A stretch of 10,629 nucleotides of DNA. It comes from an uncultured Spongiibacteraceae bacterium (lineage in GTDB: Bacteria; Pseudomonadota; Gammaproteobacteria; Pseudomonadales; Dasaniaceae). The notes beneath the pieces are model-generated. The model searched no databases and was not told the DNA's origin. It was given only the letters and a program-made list of their open reading frames with translations. The translations under genes and the position numbers were made by a program. The stretch is from assembly GCA_937969395.1 (NCBI GenBank), contig CALBVI010000028.1, positions 1-10,629 on the forward strand, given 5' to 3'. This document shows, piece after piece, positions 1-8,227 of this stretch; within the stretch, counting starts at the first letter, position 1, and each line of letters begins with the position of its first letter.

Positions 1-358
1 GGTTAAAACCATCGCTAACGTCTTCGGTGATTTTGTTAAGCGCCATTAGCCATTGGCTGCCGATTGAAAAATGTGATGCTTCTGGACGACATTGCTTGCC
101 ATTATTCGCCCAGATACGAACTTCCTCATTAAATTCTTCACCATTATTTTTGTTATCTAGTAGTGTTCGTTCAATTCGAAGATCAAGAGAGTTGCCTCTA
201 CTATTGATGATTTCACCGCTAACAATAAAATCAGCTCGTTTAAAGGCCTTGGTAAAAGGCCCCTGCCATATACATTCGCAGGCAGGGTTATCTTGCGCCC
301 ATGAATATGAATGCATATTCAACAAAATAATGAATGCGGTGATGAGCGTTTTAAGCAT
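1..358 (-). CDS. Secreted Cys-x-Cys protein, possible TIMP/netrin-like fold (3' end outside window)
   Basis: Reading leftward from an ATG at 358, 119 codons stay open to the window edge, so the C-terminus is missing. Residues 1-21 look like a signal peptide (short Lys-bearing start, hydrophobic core, S-W-A cleavage site), so the product is probably exported. The mature part begins with a Cys-x-Cys pair (C27, C29), then an A-D-F-I-V-S-G-E segment (42-49), a strand-rich stretch, and a third cysteine (C90) before R-P-E. A CxC near the mature N-terminus followed by an 'AD-x-(V/I)-V-x-G' strand is typical of bacterial proteins resembling the TIMP/netrin OB-fold; that assignment is inference. I recall similar proteins mislabelled delta-aminolevulinate dehydratase, but nothing enzymatic is visible here. 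No clear Shine-Dalgarno precedes the ATG. It lies downstream of the terminator at 500-524, so it probably has its own promoter in 359-499. Coding is well supported; function is unknown. Confidence 0.7.
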   Translation of the reverse strand, partial: MLKTLITAFIILLNMHSYSWAQDNPACECIWQGPFTKAFKRADFIVSGEIINSRGNSLDLRIERTLLDNKNNGEEFNEEVRIWANNGKQCRPEASHFSIGSQWLMALNKITEDVSDGFN

Positions 359-499
359 AAGTTTTAATATTGAAAATCAATTGAGCATTAATTCTACAAT
401 TATTTTGGTGTTTTTTACATAAGTGATAAGGCTCTATAATCGTCAATTTTATAGGTCGAACAGAGCGGTGGTCTAGCTTTTTGTTTGTTATTAAAATCG

Positions 500-524
500 A
501 AAAAGGGAGCCGTAAGCTCCCTTT
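500..524 (-). terminator. Intrinsic terminator of the TIGR04219 barrel gene
   Basis: A perfect 9-bp inverted repeat (AAAGGGAGC at 502-510, GCTCCCTTT at 516-524) encloses a 5-base loop. Read on the minus strand the stem runs into five consecutive T residues (504-500); on the plus strand no T-run follows, so it acts leftward. It lies 26 bases after the stop of the outer-membrane barrel gene and separates that gene from the secreted-protein gene at the left edge. Confidence 0.85.
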
Positions 525-549
525 CAATATAATGCATTACCACTAATTG

Positions 550-1308
550 TTAAAAGTGGTAATAAACGCCGGCGAAAGCACCATCAATGGTGATGTCTAC
601 TTGTTCGTCATCGTCGTCAACATCGATAACAAAGCTTCTGATACCAGCTTCAATACCAAGGCCTACTGTTGTTTCGTAACCGAGAACGATTTTATAGTCA
701 GTTAAAGATGCTTCTTCAAAACTGATGATATTAGCGTTGGCCGCGACAAATAATCCGGTTAAAGGAAGTTCCGCTTCAGCGCCAAGGTAAAGCATGGGGA
801 TTACGCTATCAATTTCTAACTCTGCACTGTCATCGACTGAGCTAATTGAAAAACCTTCGCTAAATTGACGTAAGGTAAGACCAACATCCAGTGATACCCA
901 GTTATCTAGGATTTCGTAGTAGAGAGTAGCATCAGTGTGGGATAGGTCGCTAGTAGAAGTAATAGCTGTGCTAGTTTCATAGTCGACATCATCAAAAGTA
1001 ATTTGACGGCTTAGTGTGTTGTCTGCGGTGATTTCTAGTTCCGTGCGCTGCAGCATTAAGTTGGGAATAAGAGGTACCGGATGCTCAAGTAATGCATAAA
1101 TAGTCATGCCGGACTCATCACTAAAACCAAGGTCATCGTTGATGTCTATCTGATCAATAGTGTCTATGCTTGATTGAACAAGACCTTCATAGTCCTGTGA
1201 CCAAGAATAACCTCCGACTTTAAAGCCCAGTGTATCGGCTTGTACCATAGCTGTGGAGCTAAGGCCTGCAAGTGTGGCAATTGCAGCGGTTAAGAGTTTG
1301 TGTCGCAT
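550..1308 (-). CDS. TIGR04219 family outer membrane beta-barrel protein
   Basis: The 252-residue protein has a signal peptide (1-24, cleavage after V-Q-A) and ends in an aromatic pattern with terminal Phe (G-V-Y-Y-H-F), the usual signal for BAM-dependent insertion into the outer membrane. Family-like segments are L-L-E-H-P-V-P-L-I-P-N (73-83) and Y-Y-E-I-L-D-N-W-V-S-L-D-V-G (130-143), which I recognise from TIGR04219 proteins of Vibrio, Shewanella and other marine gammaproteobacteria. Alternating hydrophobic strands fill the rest; an acidic run D-V-D-D-D-D-E (229-235) probably forms a loop. No ligand or transport role is established for the family as far as I know. The start has a good Shine-Dalgarno (GGAG, 8 bases upstream). 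It follows hemB after 89 bases, has a weak candidate promoter there and a strong terminator behind it, so it may be a separate unit. Confidence 0.88.
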   Translation of the reverse strand: MRHKLLTAAIATLAGLSSTAMVQADTLGFKVGGYSWSQDYEGLVQSSIDTIDQIDINDDLGFSDESGMTIYALLEHPVPLIPNLMLQRTELEITADNTLSRQITFDDVDYETSTAITSTSDLSHTDATLYYEILDNWVSLDVGLTLRQFSEGFSISSVDDSAELEIDSVIPMLYLGAEAELPLTGLFVAANANIISFEEASLTDYKIVLGYETTVGLGIEAGIRSFVIDVDDDDEQVDITIDGAFAGVYYHF

Positions 1309-1340
1309 GATTGTAGCTCCATAAGCATTAAAAATGGTTG

Positions 1341-1370
1341 AATATAGTCGAATAAAAATAATTGTTTGAA
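1341..1370 (-). promoter_or_regulatory. Candidate sigma70 promoter for the barrel gene
   Basis: On the minus strand TTCAAA (1370-1365) and TATATT (1346-1341) are separated by 18 bases and match the -35 and -10 consensus at 4/6 and 5/6 positions. A start site near 1334 would leave a leader of about 26 bases carrying the GGAG ribosome site. The surrounding sequence is AT-rich, so a chance match is possible. Confidence 0.35.
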
Positions 1371-1397
1371 GTCTAGCAGAGCAAACGCATTTGTCCT

Positions 1398-2453
<1,056 letters not shown>

Positions 2454-3743
2454 TTATGACGATTTTAATGTCGCAAAAACTTTTTTCGCAACTTCTAGGG
2501 TGTATTGAATGTCATTGTCAGTATGAGCGGCTGACATAAACCCTGCTTCATAGGAGGCAGGGGCAAGGTAAATTCCTGCATCTAATAGTCCATGAAAAAA
2601 TTGATTAAAGCGTTCATTGTCACAGGCCATGACTTGCTGATAATTAGTGATGGTTTTTTCTTCAGTAAAGAAACCGCCGAACATTGAACCAACGTGATTG
2701 GTGGTAAAAGGAATGCCTGCTTGTTGAGCGGCGTTTTCTAATCCGTTGGCTAGCGATGTTGTCTTGTCGAACAGGGGCTGATAAAAACCAGGTTTTTCAA
2801 TTTCAGCTAATTGCGCTAGACCTGCTGCCATCGCAATAGGGTTGCCTGATAACGTGCCTGCTTGATAAACCGGCCCAAGCGGTGCGATTTGCTCCATGAT
2901 TTTGCGTTTACCACCAAAAGCACCGACTGGCATGCCGCCGCCGATCACTTTACCTAATGTAGTGATGTCCGCCTCAATATTGTAATAGCCTTGCGCGCCA
3001 GTTAGTCCTAAGCGAAAGCCGGTCATGACTTCATCAATAATAAAAACGCTGCCATATTGATCGCACTGCTCGCGAATGGCTTCTAAAAATCCGGGAATAG
3101 GCGGTATGCAATTCATGTTGCCGGCAACGGGTTCAACAATAACGCAGGCAACGTCTTCGCCAATTTCGCTAAAGGCTTGTTTTAGTCCATCGATATCATT
3201 GTAAGTTAATGTGATGGTGTGATCGGCCAGTGCTGCTGGAACGCCCGGTGAGCTAGGCACGCCCATGGTTAATGCGCCAGAGCCCGCTTTAATTAATAGT
3301 GAATCAGAATGGCCGTGATAGCAGCCTTCAAATTTAATGATTTTGTCGCGGCCGGTATAACCGCGTGCTAACCGGATTGCGCTCATCGTAGCTTCGGTGC
3401 CGGAGTTGACCATGCGAACTAAATCCATATTAGGCATGATGCCGCAGAGCTTTTTGGCGAGTTCGGTTTCTATTTCAGTGGGGGTTCCAAAGCTTAGTCC
3501 TGCTGTTAGTTTTTCTTGTACTGCTTTTAAGATACTTGGGTGGGCGTGACCTAAAATCATTGGCCCCCACGACAGTACATAATCAATGTAACGTTTGCCT
3601 TCACTATCAAATAGATAGGCACCTTCGGCCCGCTCAGTAAAAATCGGTGTTCCACCTACGGCCTTAAAAGCGCGTACGGGGGAATTAACGCCACCAGGAA
3701 TATATTGTTTGGCCTGTTCGAAAAGTTGTTTAGATGAAGTCAT
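2454..3743 (-). CDS. hemL: Glutamate-1-semialdehyde 2,1-aminomutase
   Basis: HemL is the PLP enzyme that converts glutamate-1-semialdehyde to 5-aminolevulinate in the C5 pathway, acting in the cytoplasm just after glutamyl-tRNA reductase. At 429 residues it is full length. Visible signatures are the N-terminal [10 protein letters not shown] (15-24), the cofactor phosphate segment N-S-G-T-E-A (113-118), the PLP-contacting aspartate D237 in [10 protein letters not shown], and the Schiff-base lysine K265 in [10 protein letters not shown]. It lies 135 bases downstream of hemJ and 45 bases upstream of hemB, all in the same direction, so HemL supplies the substrate of the next gene's product. No good Shine-Dalgarno precedes the ATG, although family N-termini align with this start. 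I found no convincing promoter in the 135-base gap. Confidence 0.97.
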   Translation of the reverse strand: MTSSKQLFEQAKQYIPGGVNSPVRAFKAVGGTPIFTERAEGAYLFDSEGKRYIDYVLSWGPMILGHAHPSILKAVQEKLTAGLSFGTPTEIETELAKKLCGIMPNMDLVRMVNSGTEATMSAIRLARGYTGRDKIIKFEGCYHGHSDSLLIKAGSGALTMGVPSSPGVPAALADHTITLTYNDIDGLKQAFSEIGEDVACVIVEPVAGNMNCIPPIPGFLEAIREQCDQYGSVFIIDEVMTGFRLGLTGAQGYYNIEADITTLGKVIGGGMPVGAFGGKRKIMEQIAPLGPVYQAGTLSGNPIAMAAGLAQLAEIEKPGFYQPLFDKTTSLANGLENAAQQAGIPFTTNHVGSMFGGFFTEEKTITNYQQVMACDNERFNQFFHGLLDAGIYLAPASYEAGFMSAAHTDNDIQYTLEVAKKVFATLKSS

Positions 3744-3820
3744 AGTTAATTAATACAGTGTTTTATTGGGATGTGGTTAAAGGGGTAGTTAATGGCGCTA
3801 TTATCAAGGGATATTCCCTA

Positions 3821-3868
3821 AGATGCTAGAAGTTCACGATAACAAGATATAAAACAAAGTCAGCATCT
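3821..3868. repeat. 7-bp inverted repeat in the hemJ-hemL gap
   Basis: AGATGCT (3821-3827) and AGCATCT (3862-3868) are exact reverse complements separated by 34 AT-rich bases. Beside it is a short palindrome, AGGGA-TAT-TCCCT (3807-3819). Neither is followed by a T-run in the direction of transcription, so neither looks like an intrinsic terminator. It could be an operator or RNA fold ahead of hemL, but arms this short may arise by chance. Confidence 0.25.
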
Positions 3869-3878
3869 CGGAGAATAG

Positions 3879-4298
3879 TTAAAAAGGTTTAACGACAACG
3901 AGAATAACAATCGCAAATAACATTAAAACAGGTAGTTCATTAAACCAGCGAAAAAAAATATGGCCGTGTTTAATCTCACCGGCTTTCAGTTGTTTGACAT
4001 AATTACCGCATTTAAGATGATAGGCTAGCAAGCATAAAACTAGCAAAAATTTGCTATGGAACCAGCCTGCCTTCATGTAGTAATCCCAGTTATAAGTAGC
4101 TAGCCAAGCGCCAAATACCAAGGTTAGCACTGCAAAAATCGACATAAACCGATAGAGCTTTTGTTCCATGATGGCGAGTTGTTGGCGAGTTGCTTGGTCT
4201 TCTACTAATGCGTGATTAACAAATAATCTCGGCAGGTAAAAAATACCAGCAAACCAGCAAACCACAAAAATTATATGAAACGCTTTAATCCATAACAT
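3879..4298 (-). CDS. hemJ: HemJ, protoporphyrinogen IX oxidase (CopD-like membrane protein)
   Basis: HemJ is an inner-membrane protein that oxidises protoporphyrinogen IX to protoporphyrin IX, the step before iron insertion, in bacteria lacking HemG/HemY. The 139 residues form four predicted membrane segments (about 4-26, 50-70, 81-98, 120-138). Family signatures are the first segment K-A-F-H-I-I-F-V-V-C-W-F-A-G with H8, the following Y-L-P-R-L-F (21-26), W-F-H-S-K-F (79-84) with K83, and R-W-F-N-E-L-P (117-123). The conserved His and Lys are those the family is thought to need for heme binding and activity. An AGGAG lies 13 bases before the ATG, slightly far; no better in-frame start is nearby. 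The gene sits between the ClC gene (55-base gap) and hemL. The context with hemL and hemB strengthens the heme assignment over a generic CopD label. Confidence 0.92.
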   Translation of the reverse strand: MLWIKAFHIIFVVCWFAGIFYLPRLFVNHALVEDQATRQQLAIMEQKLYRFMSIFAVLTLVFGAWLATYNWDYYMKAGWFHSKFLLVLCLLAYHLKCGNYVKQLKAGEIKHGHIFFRWFNELPVLMLFAIVILVVVKPF

Positions 4299-4353
4299 GA
4301 GTGGCTTAATGCTCCTAAAATAGTGGTACTTACGGTGTCGAGTATAGTTTTAA

Positions 4354-6087
4354 TTATTGCTGAGGTTGTGCGTTGTGATTTGTAATATCTTGTCGTGTGA
4401 CAATACCATAAACAGGGTAAGGCCCTGAAATATATCCGCTAATGTATACCGTGTTAACTTGGAATTGATTCATGGTTGCCAGCGCTTCTCGCAATGTGGC
4501 TTGGATGGACAGTTCAGCCATTGGTTCATGTTCACTGCTGAGCTCCAGTAGTGATACCTGTTCATGATGGGCGTCAGACAACAAGGTCTCGAGCTGTGCT
4601 GCAATATTTTTACGCTGGACCATATATATGTTTTTTTGCTCATCGATAATGACGTAGGCTTGATAGGGGTTGTCTAATAAGGCTTGCGCCTGCTCGCTAG
4701 AAATAGTGTTGTCAGTTTTATAGATATTGCGCTGCATTAATGTTGCAACACTGGTGCGTTGTAGTGCGAGACTGATAGGGTCGGTGGGCAGAAATTGTTT
4801 TAGGTGTTTGATCACCGTTTGGTGAGCCGAGCGCTGTTTAAATATTTCGCTGTTAGTGAGTGTAGCAATAGTTATCGCTAGCATGGCGGGGAAAATAATT
4901 GTTGGGCTGTCAGTCATTTCGAATAGCGCCATCAATGCCGCCAATGGTGCGTTTAACACTGCCCCCATTACCGCTCCCATGCCAAGCATGACGTAAAAAT
5001 TATTACCGGTCGCTAAGTCCGGTGCCATCATGGTGCCAAGTGCGCCAATCGTGCCACCAAGGCAAGCGCCGATCAGCATAGAGGGGCCGATTAAGCCAAC
5101 CGGCATACCTAGCCCGCAGCTAAAGGCGGTTGCCAGCAATTTTGCAACAGTAATCGCCAGCATAATGGTGATGGTGAGATCTCCAGCGAGCACGCTATTG
5201 AGTGAGTCGTGACCAATCCCCATGACTTCTGGTACCACTAATGCGCAGCAGCCGGTAATTAGTCCAGCTAAACTCATGCGTTGAAAAATAGATAAGTCAG
5301 ATAGCTGCAGCCCCATTTTCATAATTATGCTGAATAATGCCGCGCAGGCTCCGGCGAGTAGGCCTAATAATGCAATGAAAGGGAGTTCCAGTAGTGAATT
5401 CATTTGTACGGTTGGTACTGAAAAAATAGTGGCCGAGCCATAGACGATTCTAGTCATCGTGGTTGCCGTTATAGTCGCAAGGATGACGGGGGTAAAACCA
5501 GCGATTGTGTATTCCATCATCACTACTTCCATTGCAAAGATAACCCCTGCAATAGGCGTGTTAAAAGCGGAGGCAATGGCAGCTGCGGTGCCGCAACCGA
5601 TAAGTACGCGCAGGCTGTTATTGGGTAACTGCAGTTTTTGTCCTAAATAGCTGCTGATAGCTGCGCCTAAGTGAACGGCGGGGCCTTCTCTCCCGCCAGA
5701 CTGTCCTGTTGCTAAAGCAAAGGCGCCACCCCAAAACTGAATTACCGCGTTTTTGATCGGCAGCCGCCCATCATGAGCGTGTAGATGAGTAATAACGTGA
5801 GGAATCCCCGTTCGTAAACTATCCTTACTGACTCGCTTGAGTAGCGCGCCGAGAATAATGGCGCTGCCAAAGGGGAGTGCGAAATACAACCAGCGGGGTA
5901 GTGATTCAAAGTCTTCAGGGTTTTGGTTGGGCATCCATAAGGTGGGCGGCCATTCAATCAGAAACCGAAAACCCAGCATAACCACTGCGGTACTTAGTCC
6001 TACCATTACACCCATCAATGAGAAATGTAGCAAAGAGGTGTTGTTGGCAAGCCGCAGGCGAAGGTGATGCATCCAAGAATGGATCAT
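4354..6087 (-). CDS. ClC family chloride channel/transporter with C-terminal CBS region
   Basis: This is an inner-membrane protein for chloride or related anions, expected to be dimeric. Residues about 20-415 are the ClC membrane core: the first anion-binding loop T-G-I-P (93-96, Thr where E. coli ClC has Ser107), the gating-glutamate motif G-R-E-G-P (132-136, E134), P-I-A-G-V-I-F-A-M-E-V (178-188), the G-L-G-M-P-V-G-L-I-G-P loop (325-335) and F-E-M-T-D (389-393). By alignment to E. coli ClC in P-L-A-G-I-L-F-I-I-E-E, the internal proton glutamate (Glu203) is valine here (V188), as in eukaryotic ClC channels. Residues about 437-577 form a hydrophilic tail with a degenerate CBS pair, a possible nucleotide-sensing module. 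GAGG lies 10 bases before the ATG. It is the first gene of the leftward series leading into hemJ; a functional tie to heme synthesis is not evident. Channel versus exchanger cannot be settled from sequence. Confidence 0.93.
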   Translation of the reverse strand: MIHSWMHHLRLRLANNTSLLHFSLMGVMVGLSTAVVMLGFRFLIEWPPTLWMPNQNPEDFESLPRWLYFALPFGSAIILGALLKRVSKDSLRTGIPHVITHLHAHDGRLPIKNAVIQFWGGAFALATGQSGGREGPAVHLGAAISSYLGQKLQLPNNSLRVLIGCGTAAAIASAFNTPIAGVIFAMEVVMMEYTIAGFTPVILATITATTMTRIVYGSATIFSVPTVQMNSLLELPFIALLGLLAGACAALFSIIMKMGLQLSDLSIFQRMSLAGLITGCCALVVPEVMGIGHDSLNSVLAGDLTITIMLAITVAKLLATAFSCGLGMPVGLIGPSMLIGACLGGTIGALGTMMAPDLATGNNFYVMLGMGAVMGAVLNAPLAALMALFEMTDSPTIIFPAMLAITIATLTNSEIFKQRSAHQTVIKHLKQFLPTDPISLALQRTSVATLMQRNIYKTDNTISSEQAQALLDNPYQAYVIIDEQKNIYMVQRKNIAAQLETLLSDAHHEQVSLLELSSEHEPMAELSIQATLREALATMNQFQVNTVYISGYISGPYPVYGIVTRQDITNHNAQPQQ

Positions 6088-6184
6088 GCGGGTATAGCCT
6101 CGAAAGACTGCATTGTCTTAAAAAATGAGAATTTAATACGATTACCCTTAAAGGTTTATGCTTAATTATTGATTCAATTGATTT

Positions 6185-6213
6185 ATTATAGTGCAGCTAT
6201 GCTTGTGTTTGAA
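6185..6213 (-). promoter_or_regulatory. Sigma70-type promoter for the ClC gene (and perhaps hemJ onward)
   Basis: On the minus strand a perfect TATAAT (6190-6185) follows TTCAAA (6213-6208, 4/6 match to TTGACA) with the ideal 17-base spacer. The start site would lie near 6178, giving a leader of about 90 bases with GAGG before the ATG at 6087. It lies in the gap shared with the divergent argC, so argC transcription could overlap it. I saw no equally good plus-strand promoter. Confidence 0.5.
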
Positions 6214-6251
6214 TTGCATAGTTTTTTTAGCAAGCGATAAGCGCAGTTTTA

Positions 6252-6257
6252 TTGGAG
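6252..6257 (+). promoter_or_regulatory. Ribosome binding site that decides the argC start
   Basis: TTGGAG lies 6 bases before the GTG at 6264, an ideal Shine-Dalgarno distance. The longest in-frame reading would begin at the TTG that is itself part of this site and has no ribosome site of its own, so the GTG is preferred. Confidence 0.75.
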
Positions 6258-6263
6258 ATAAAA

Positions 6264-7304
6264 GTGGTTAAAGTAGGAATAGTTGGTGGTACAGGCTATA
6301 CCGGCGTCGAATTATTACGAATGCTGGTTAATCATCCACAGGCAGAAGTGGCGGTGATTACTTCGCGCGCGGAAGACGGTTTGCGTGTTGATGAGTTGTA
6401 TCCCAGCTTGCGCGGTCATCTTGATCTTTGTTTTTCCAGTCCGGATGTGACGTTATTGTCGCAGTGTGATGTGGTGTTTTTTGCTACCCCGCACAATGTT
6501 GCCATGAATATGATGCCCGAGCTGTTGGCATTAGGTACGCGGGTTGTTGATTTGTCGGCGGACTTTCGGATTCGCGATCATCAGCTTTGGTCGCAATGGT
6601 ACGGTGAACCGCATGCTTGCCCTGAGTTATTGGCTGATGCTGTTTATGGTTTGCCTGAACTAAATCGCGAGCAAATAAAAACCGCACAATTGGTGGCGTG
6701 TCCTGGCTGTTATCCGACTTCTGTTCAGTTGGGCTTTATGCCGTTGTTAGAAAACAAATTAGTTGATACGCGTCGTTTAATTGCCAATGCAGCTTCAGGT
6801 GTTAGTGGTGCTGGCCGGCAGGCAAAGATTGATAATTTATTTGCAGAGGTGAGCGATAGCTATAAAGCTTATGCGATTCCAGGGCATCGGCATTTGCCAG
6901 AAATTGAGCAAGGACTGAATGATATTTGCGGTGAGGATGTACAGCTGACTTTTGCGCCTCACCTAGTGCCGATGATTCGTGGAATGCATTCAACGCTGTA
7001 TTCTGAGCTACTCGGCAGCGATATTTCTCTTGAAGGTATTCAGGCTTTATATGAGCAGCGTTATGCGAATGAGCCATTTGTAGATGTGTTGCCACTGGGT
7101 AGCCATCCACAGACACGCAGCGTAAAGGGTGCGAATACTTGTCGCTTATCCATTCATAAACCTCAGGGGCGCGATACCATTGTGGTTTTGTCAGTGATTG
7201 ATAACCTGGTCAAAGGCGCTTCGGGTCAGGCGATTCAGAATATGAATATTATGTTGGGGTTGGACGAGACGGCAGGCTTAACGACTGTCGCCTTGATGCC
7301 TTAA
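6264..7304 (+). CDS. argC: N-acetyl-gamma-glutamyl-phosphate reductase
   Basis: ArgC catalyses the NADPH-dependent reduction of N-acetylglutamyl-5-phosphate to the semialdehyde, the third step of arginine biosynthesis, in the cytoplasm. With the GTG start the product is 346 residues, matching the family, and begins [14 protein letters not shown], the usual N-terminus carrying the NADP-binding loop (G8-G14). Further signatures are V-V-D-L-S-A-D-F-R (94-102), the catalytic cysteine C149 in A-C-P-G-C-Y-P-T, and G-H-R-H-L-P-E-I (207-214) with the active-site histidine. It is divergent from the ClC gene across about 176 bases. No convincing promoter or ARG box was found there. The stop is 3 bases before the next gene, so the two are very likely cotranscribed. 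Confidence 0.96.
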   Translation: MVKVGIVGGTGYTGVELLRMLVNHPQAEVAVITSRAEDGLRVDELYPSLRGHLDLCFSSPDVTLLSQCDVVFFATPHNVAMNMMPELLALGTRVVDLSADFRIRDHQLWSQWYGEPHACPELLADAVYGLPELNREQIKTAQLVACPGCYPTSVQLGFMPLLENKLVDTRRLIANAASGVSGAGRQAKIDNLFAEVSDSYKAYAIPGHRHLPEIEQGLNDICGEDVQLTFAPHLVPMIRGMHSTLYSELLGSDISLEGIQALYEQRYANEPFVDVLPLGSHPQTRSVKGANTCRLSIHKPQGRDTIVVLSVIDNLVKGASGQAIQNMNIMLGLDETAGLTTVALMP

Positions 7305-7307
7305 GTT

Positions 7308-8045
7308 ATGTCTACGGTAACCGGAAGTAAGCAGTATAAATCGATTGTCGTTGAGCATAAACCGGCTCGGCGCTTGCTACTCTGTGTCGCAGTGTTGTTA
7401 CTGTTGTTAGTTGCCAGTGCTATTGCCTACTGGCAAGGCGGTCGCATGCTTGAGGCTGATTTTGAAAAGCTAGAGGCTGAGTATCGAGTAACGGCTGAGC
7501 AGCTTGAAGCTGTTTCTGAAAAATATAGAAACGCTAGCCAGCAACTCACTAATCAGACGGTGGGTGCTGAAGTCGATAGGCAGGCGGTGGAAGAGGTGCG
7601 TTCTGCGGTGAGAGAGCACAAGCAAACGATTGCCGAGCTAAGCGAAGAAATTACTTTTTACAAAGGCTTGATGGCGCCGACTGATCGCGAGAAAGGTTTA
7701 GGTATTCGCGGCTGGGAAGTTTATGCGACCAGTAATCCGCAGCGTTTTCAGTTTAAATTAATTGTTCAGCAATTGGCGATTAAGCATCAGCTGCTAACAG
7801 GGTCGATTACGGCCGTTATTGATGGCACGCTCAACGGCATTGAAACCACTCTTTCGCTACATGATATTTCTGAGGAAATTGATAAACGGGATATCATTTT
7901 GAGATTCAAGTACTTTCAATATATTGAGGGTGAATTTACTTTGCCTGTTGGTTTCATTCCAGAGCAGATCGACCTTGCCGCTCGTGCGACTAAGCCGAAT
8001 AAAGTACAAATTGAAAAACAATATGCTTGGTTGGTTCAGCGCTAG
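7308..8045 (+). CDS. DUF6776-like single-pass membrane protein with coiled coil
   Basis: The 245-residue protein has a short N-terminal tail with a basic H-K-P-A-R-R patch (17-22), one membrane helix (about 23-42), a charged heptad-like region that should form a coiled coil (about 46-118), the motif E-I-T-F-Y-K-G-L-M-A-P (114-124), and a beta-rich C-terminal domain (about 130-245) with F-K-Y-F-Q-Y-I-E-G (200-208). The positive-inside rule puts the tail in the cytoplasm and the rest in the periplasm. I recognise it as the protein annotated DUF6776 next to argC and the bactofilin in Pseudomonas relatives; no function is known to me. It starts 3 bases after the argC stop with no Shine-Dalgarno, suggesting translational coupling. 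The next gene is a bactofilin 182 bases on. Topology resembles membrane partners of bactofilins such as LmdC, but no peptidase motif is present. Confidence 0.88.
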   Translation: MSTVTGSKQYKSIVVEHKPARRLLLCVAVLLLLLVASAIAYWQGGRMLEADFEKLEAEYRVTAEQLEAVSEKYRNASQQLTNQTVGAEVDRQAVEEVRSAVREHKQTIAELSEEITFYKGLMAPTDREKGLGIRGWEVYATSNPQRFQFKLIVQQLAIKHQLLTGSITAVIDGTLNGIETTLSLHDISEEIDKRDIILRFKYFQYIEGEFTLPVGFIPEQIDLAARATKPNKVQIEKQYAWLVQR

Positions 8046-8215
8046 ATATTGGTGTTTGTTAGTAGTAAGTCACAGAAGGCCTGCTCGTCTAGTGGATGAA
8101 AGAGGCTATTATTGATATTTAATTAATAGGTGTTTGGTCGATAGTTGTTTAATCGATTGGTTCTTAAGGCGAGTTGCAGTTTAAGTACAGAAAACTTTAA
8201 TTGGATAGGTTTAGC

Positions 8216-8219
8216 GGAG
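8216..8219 (+). promoter_or_regulatory. Ribosome binding site that decides the bactofilin start
   Basis: GGAG (8216-8219) sits 8 bases before the ATG at 8228. A longer frame from a TTG at 8201 would add nine residues unlike any bactofilin N-terminus and would place this site inside the gene, so the ATG is preferred. Confidence 0.75.
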
Positions 8220-8227
8220 ATATAGCA

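Noticed and set aside
27..422. Plus-strand open frame of 131 codons at the left edge
   Set aside because: It is antisense to the secreted-protein gene, whose minus-strand translation has a clean signal peptide and conserved-looking cysteines; the plus-strand product has no recognisable features.
5030..6067. Several open frames antisense or out of frame with the ClC gene
   Set aside because: All lie within a full-length ClC gene with intact motifs; they are shadows with no family resemblance.
6168..6183. Possible Anr/FNR box (TTGAT repeats)
   Set aside because: The second half reads TTGAT rather than ATCAA at the proper spacing, so it is a direct repeat and not the required dyad.
6208..6225. 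Possible ARG box before argC (T-G-A-A-T half-site)
   Set aside because: Only the left half matches; the right half-site ATTCA is missing.
6484..7116. Minus-strand open frames opposite argC
   Set aside because: argC is complete with catalytic residues; the antisense products look like random translations.
7924..8115. Plus-strand frame overlapping the end of the DUF6776 gene
   Set aside because: It mostly overlaps a well-supported gene in another frame, and has no ribosome site or recognisable domain.
8106..8129. CTATTA/TAATAG inverted repeat after the DUF6776 gene, as a terminator
   Set aside because: A 6-bp stem almost wholly of A-T pairs with a 12-base loop and no T-run is too weak to call.
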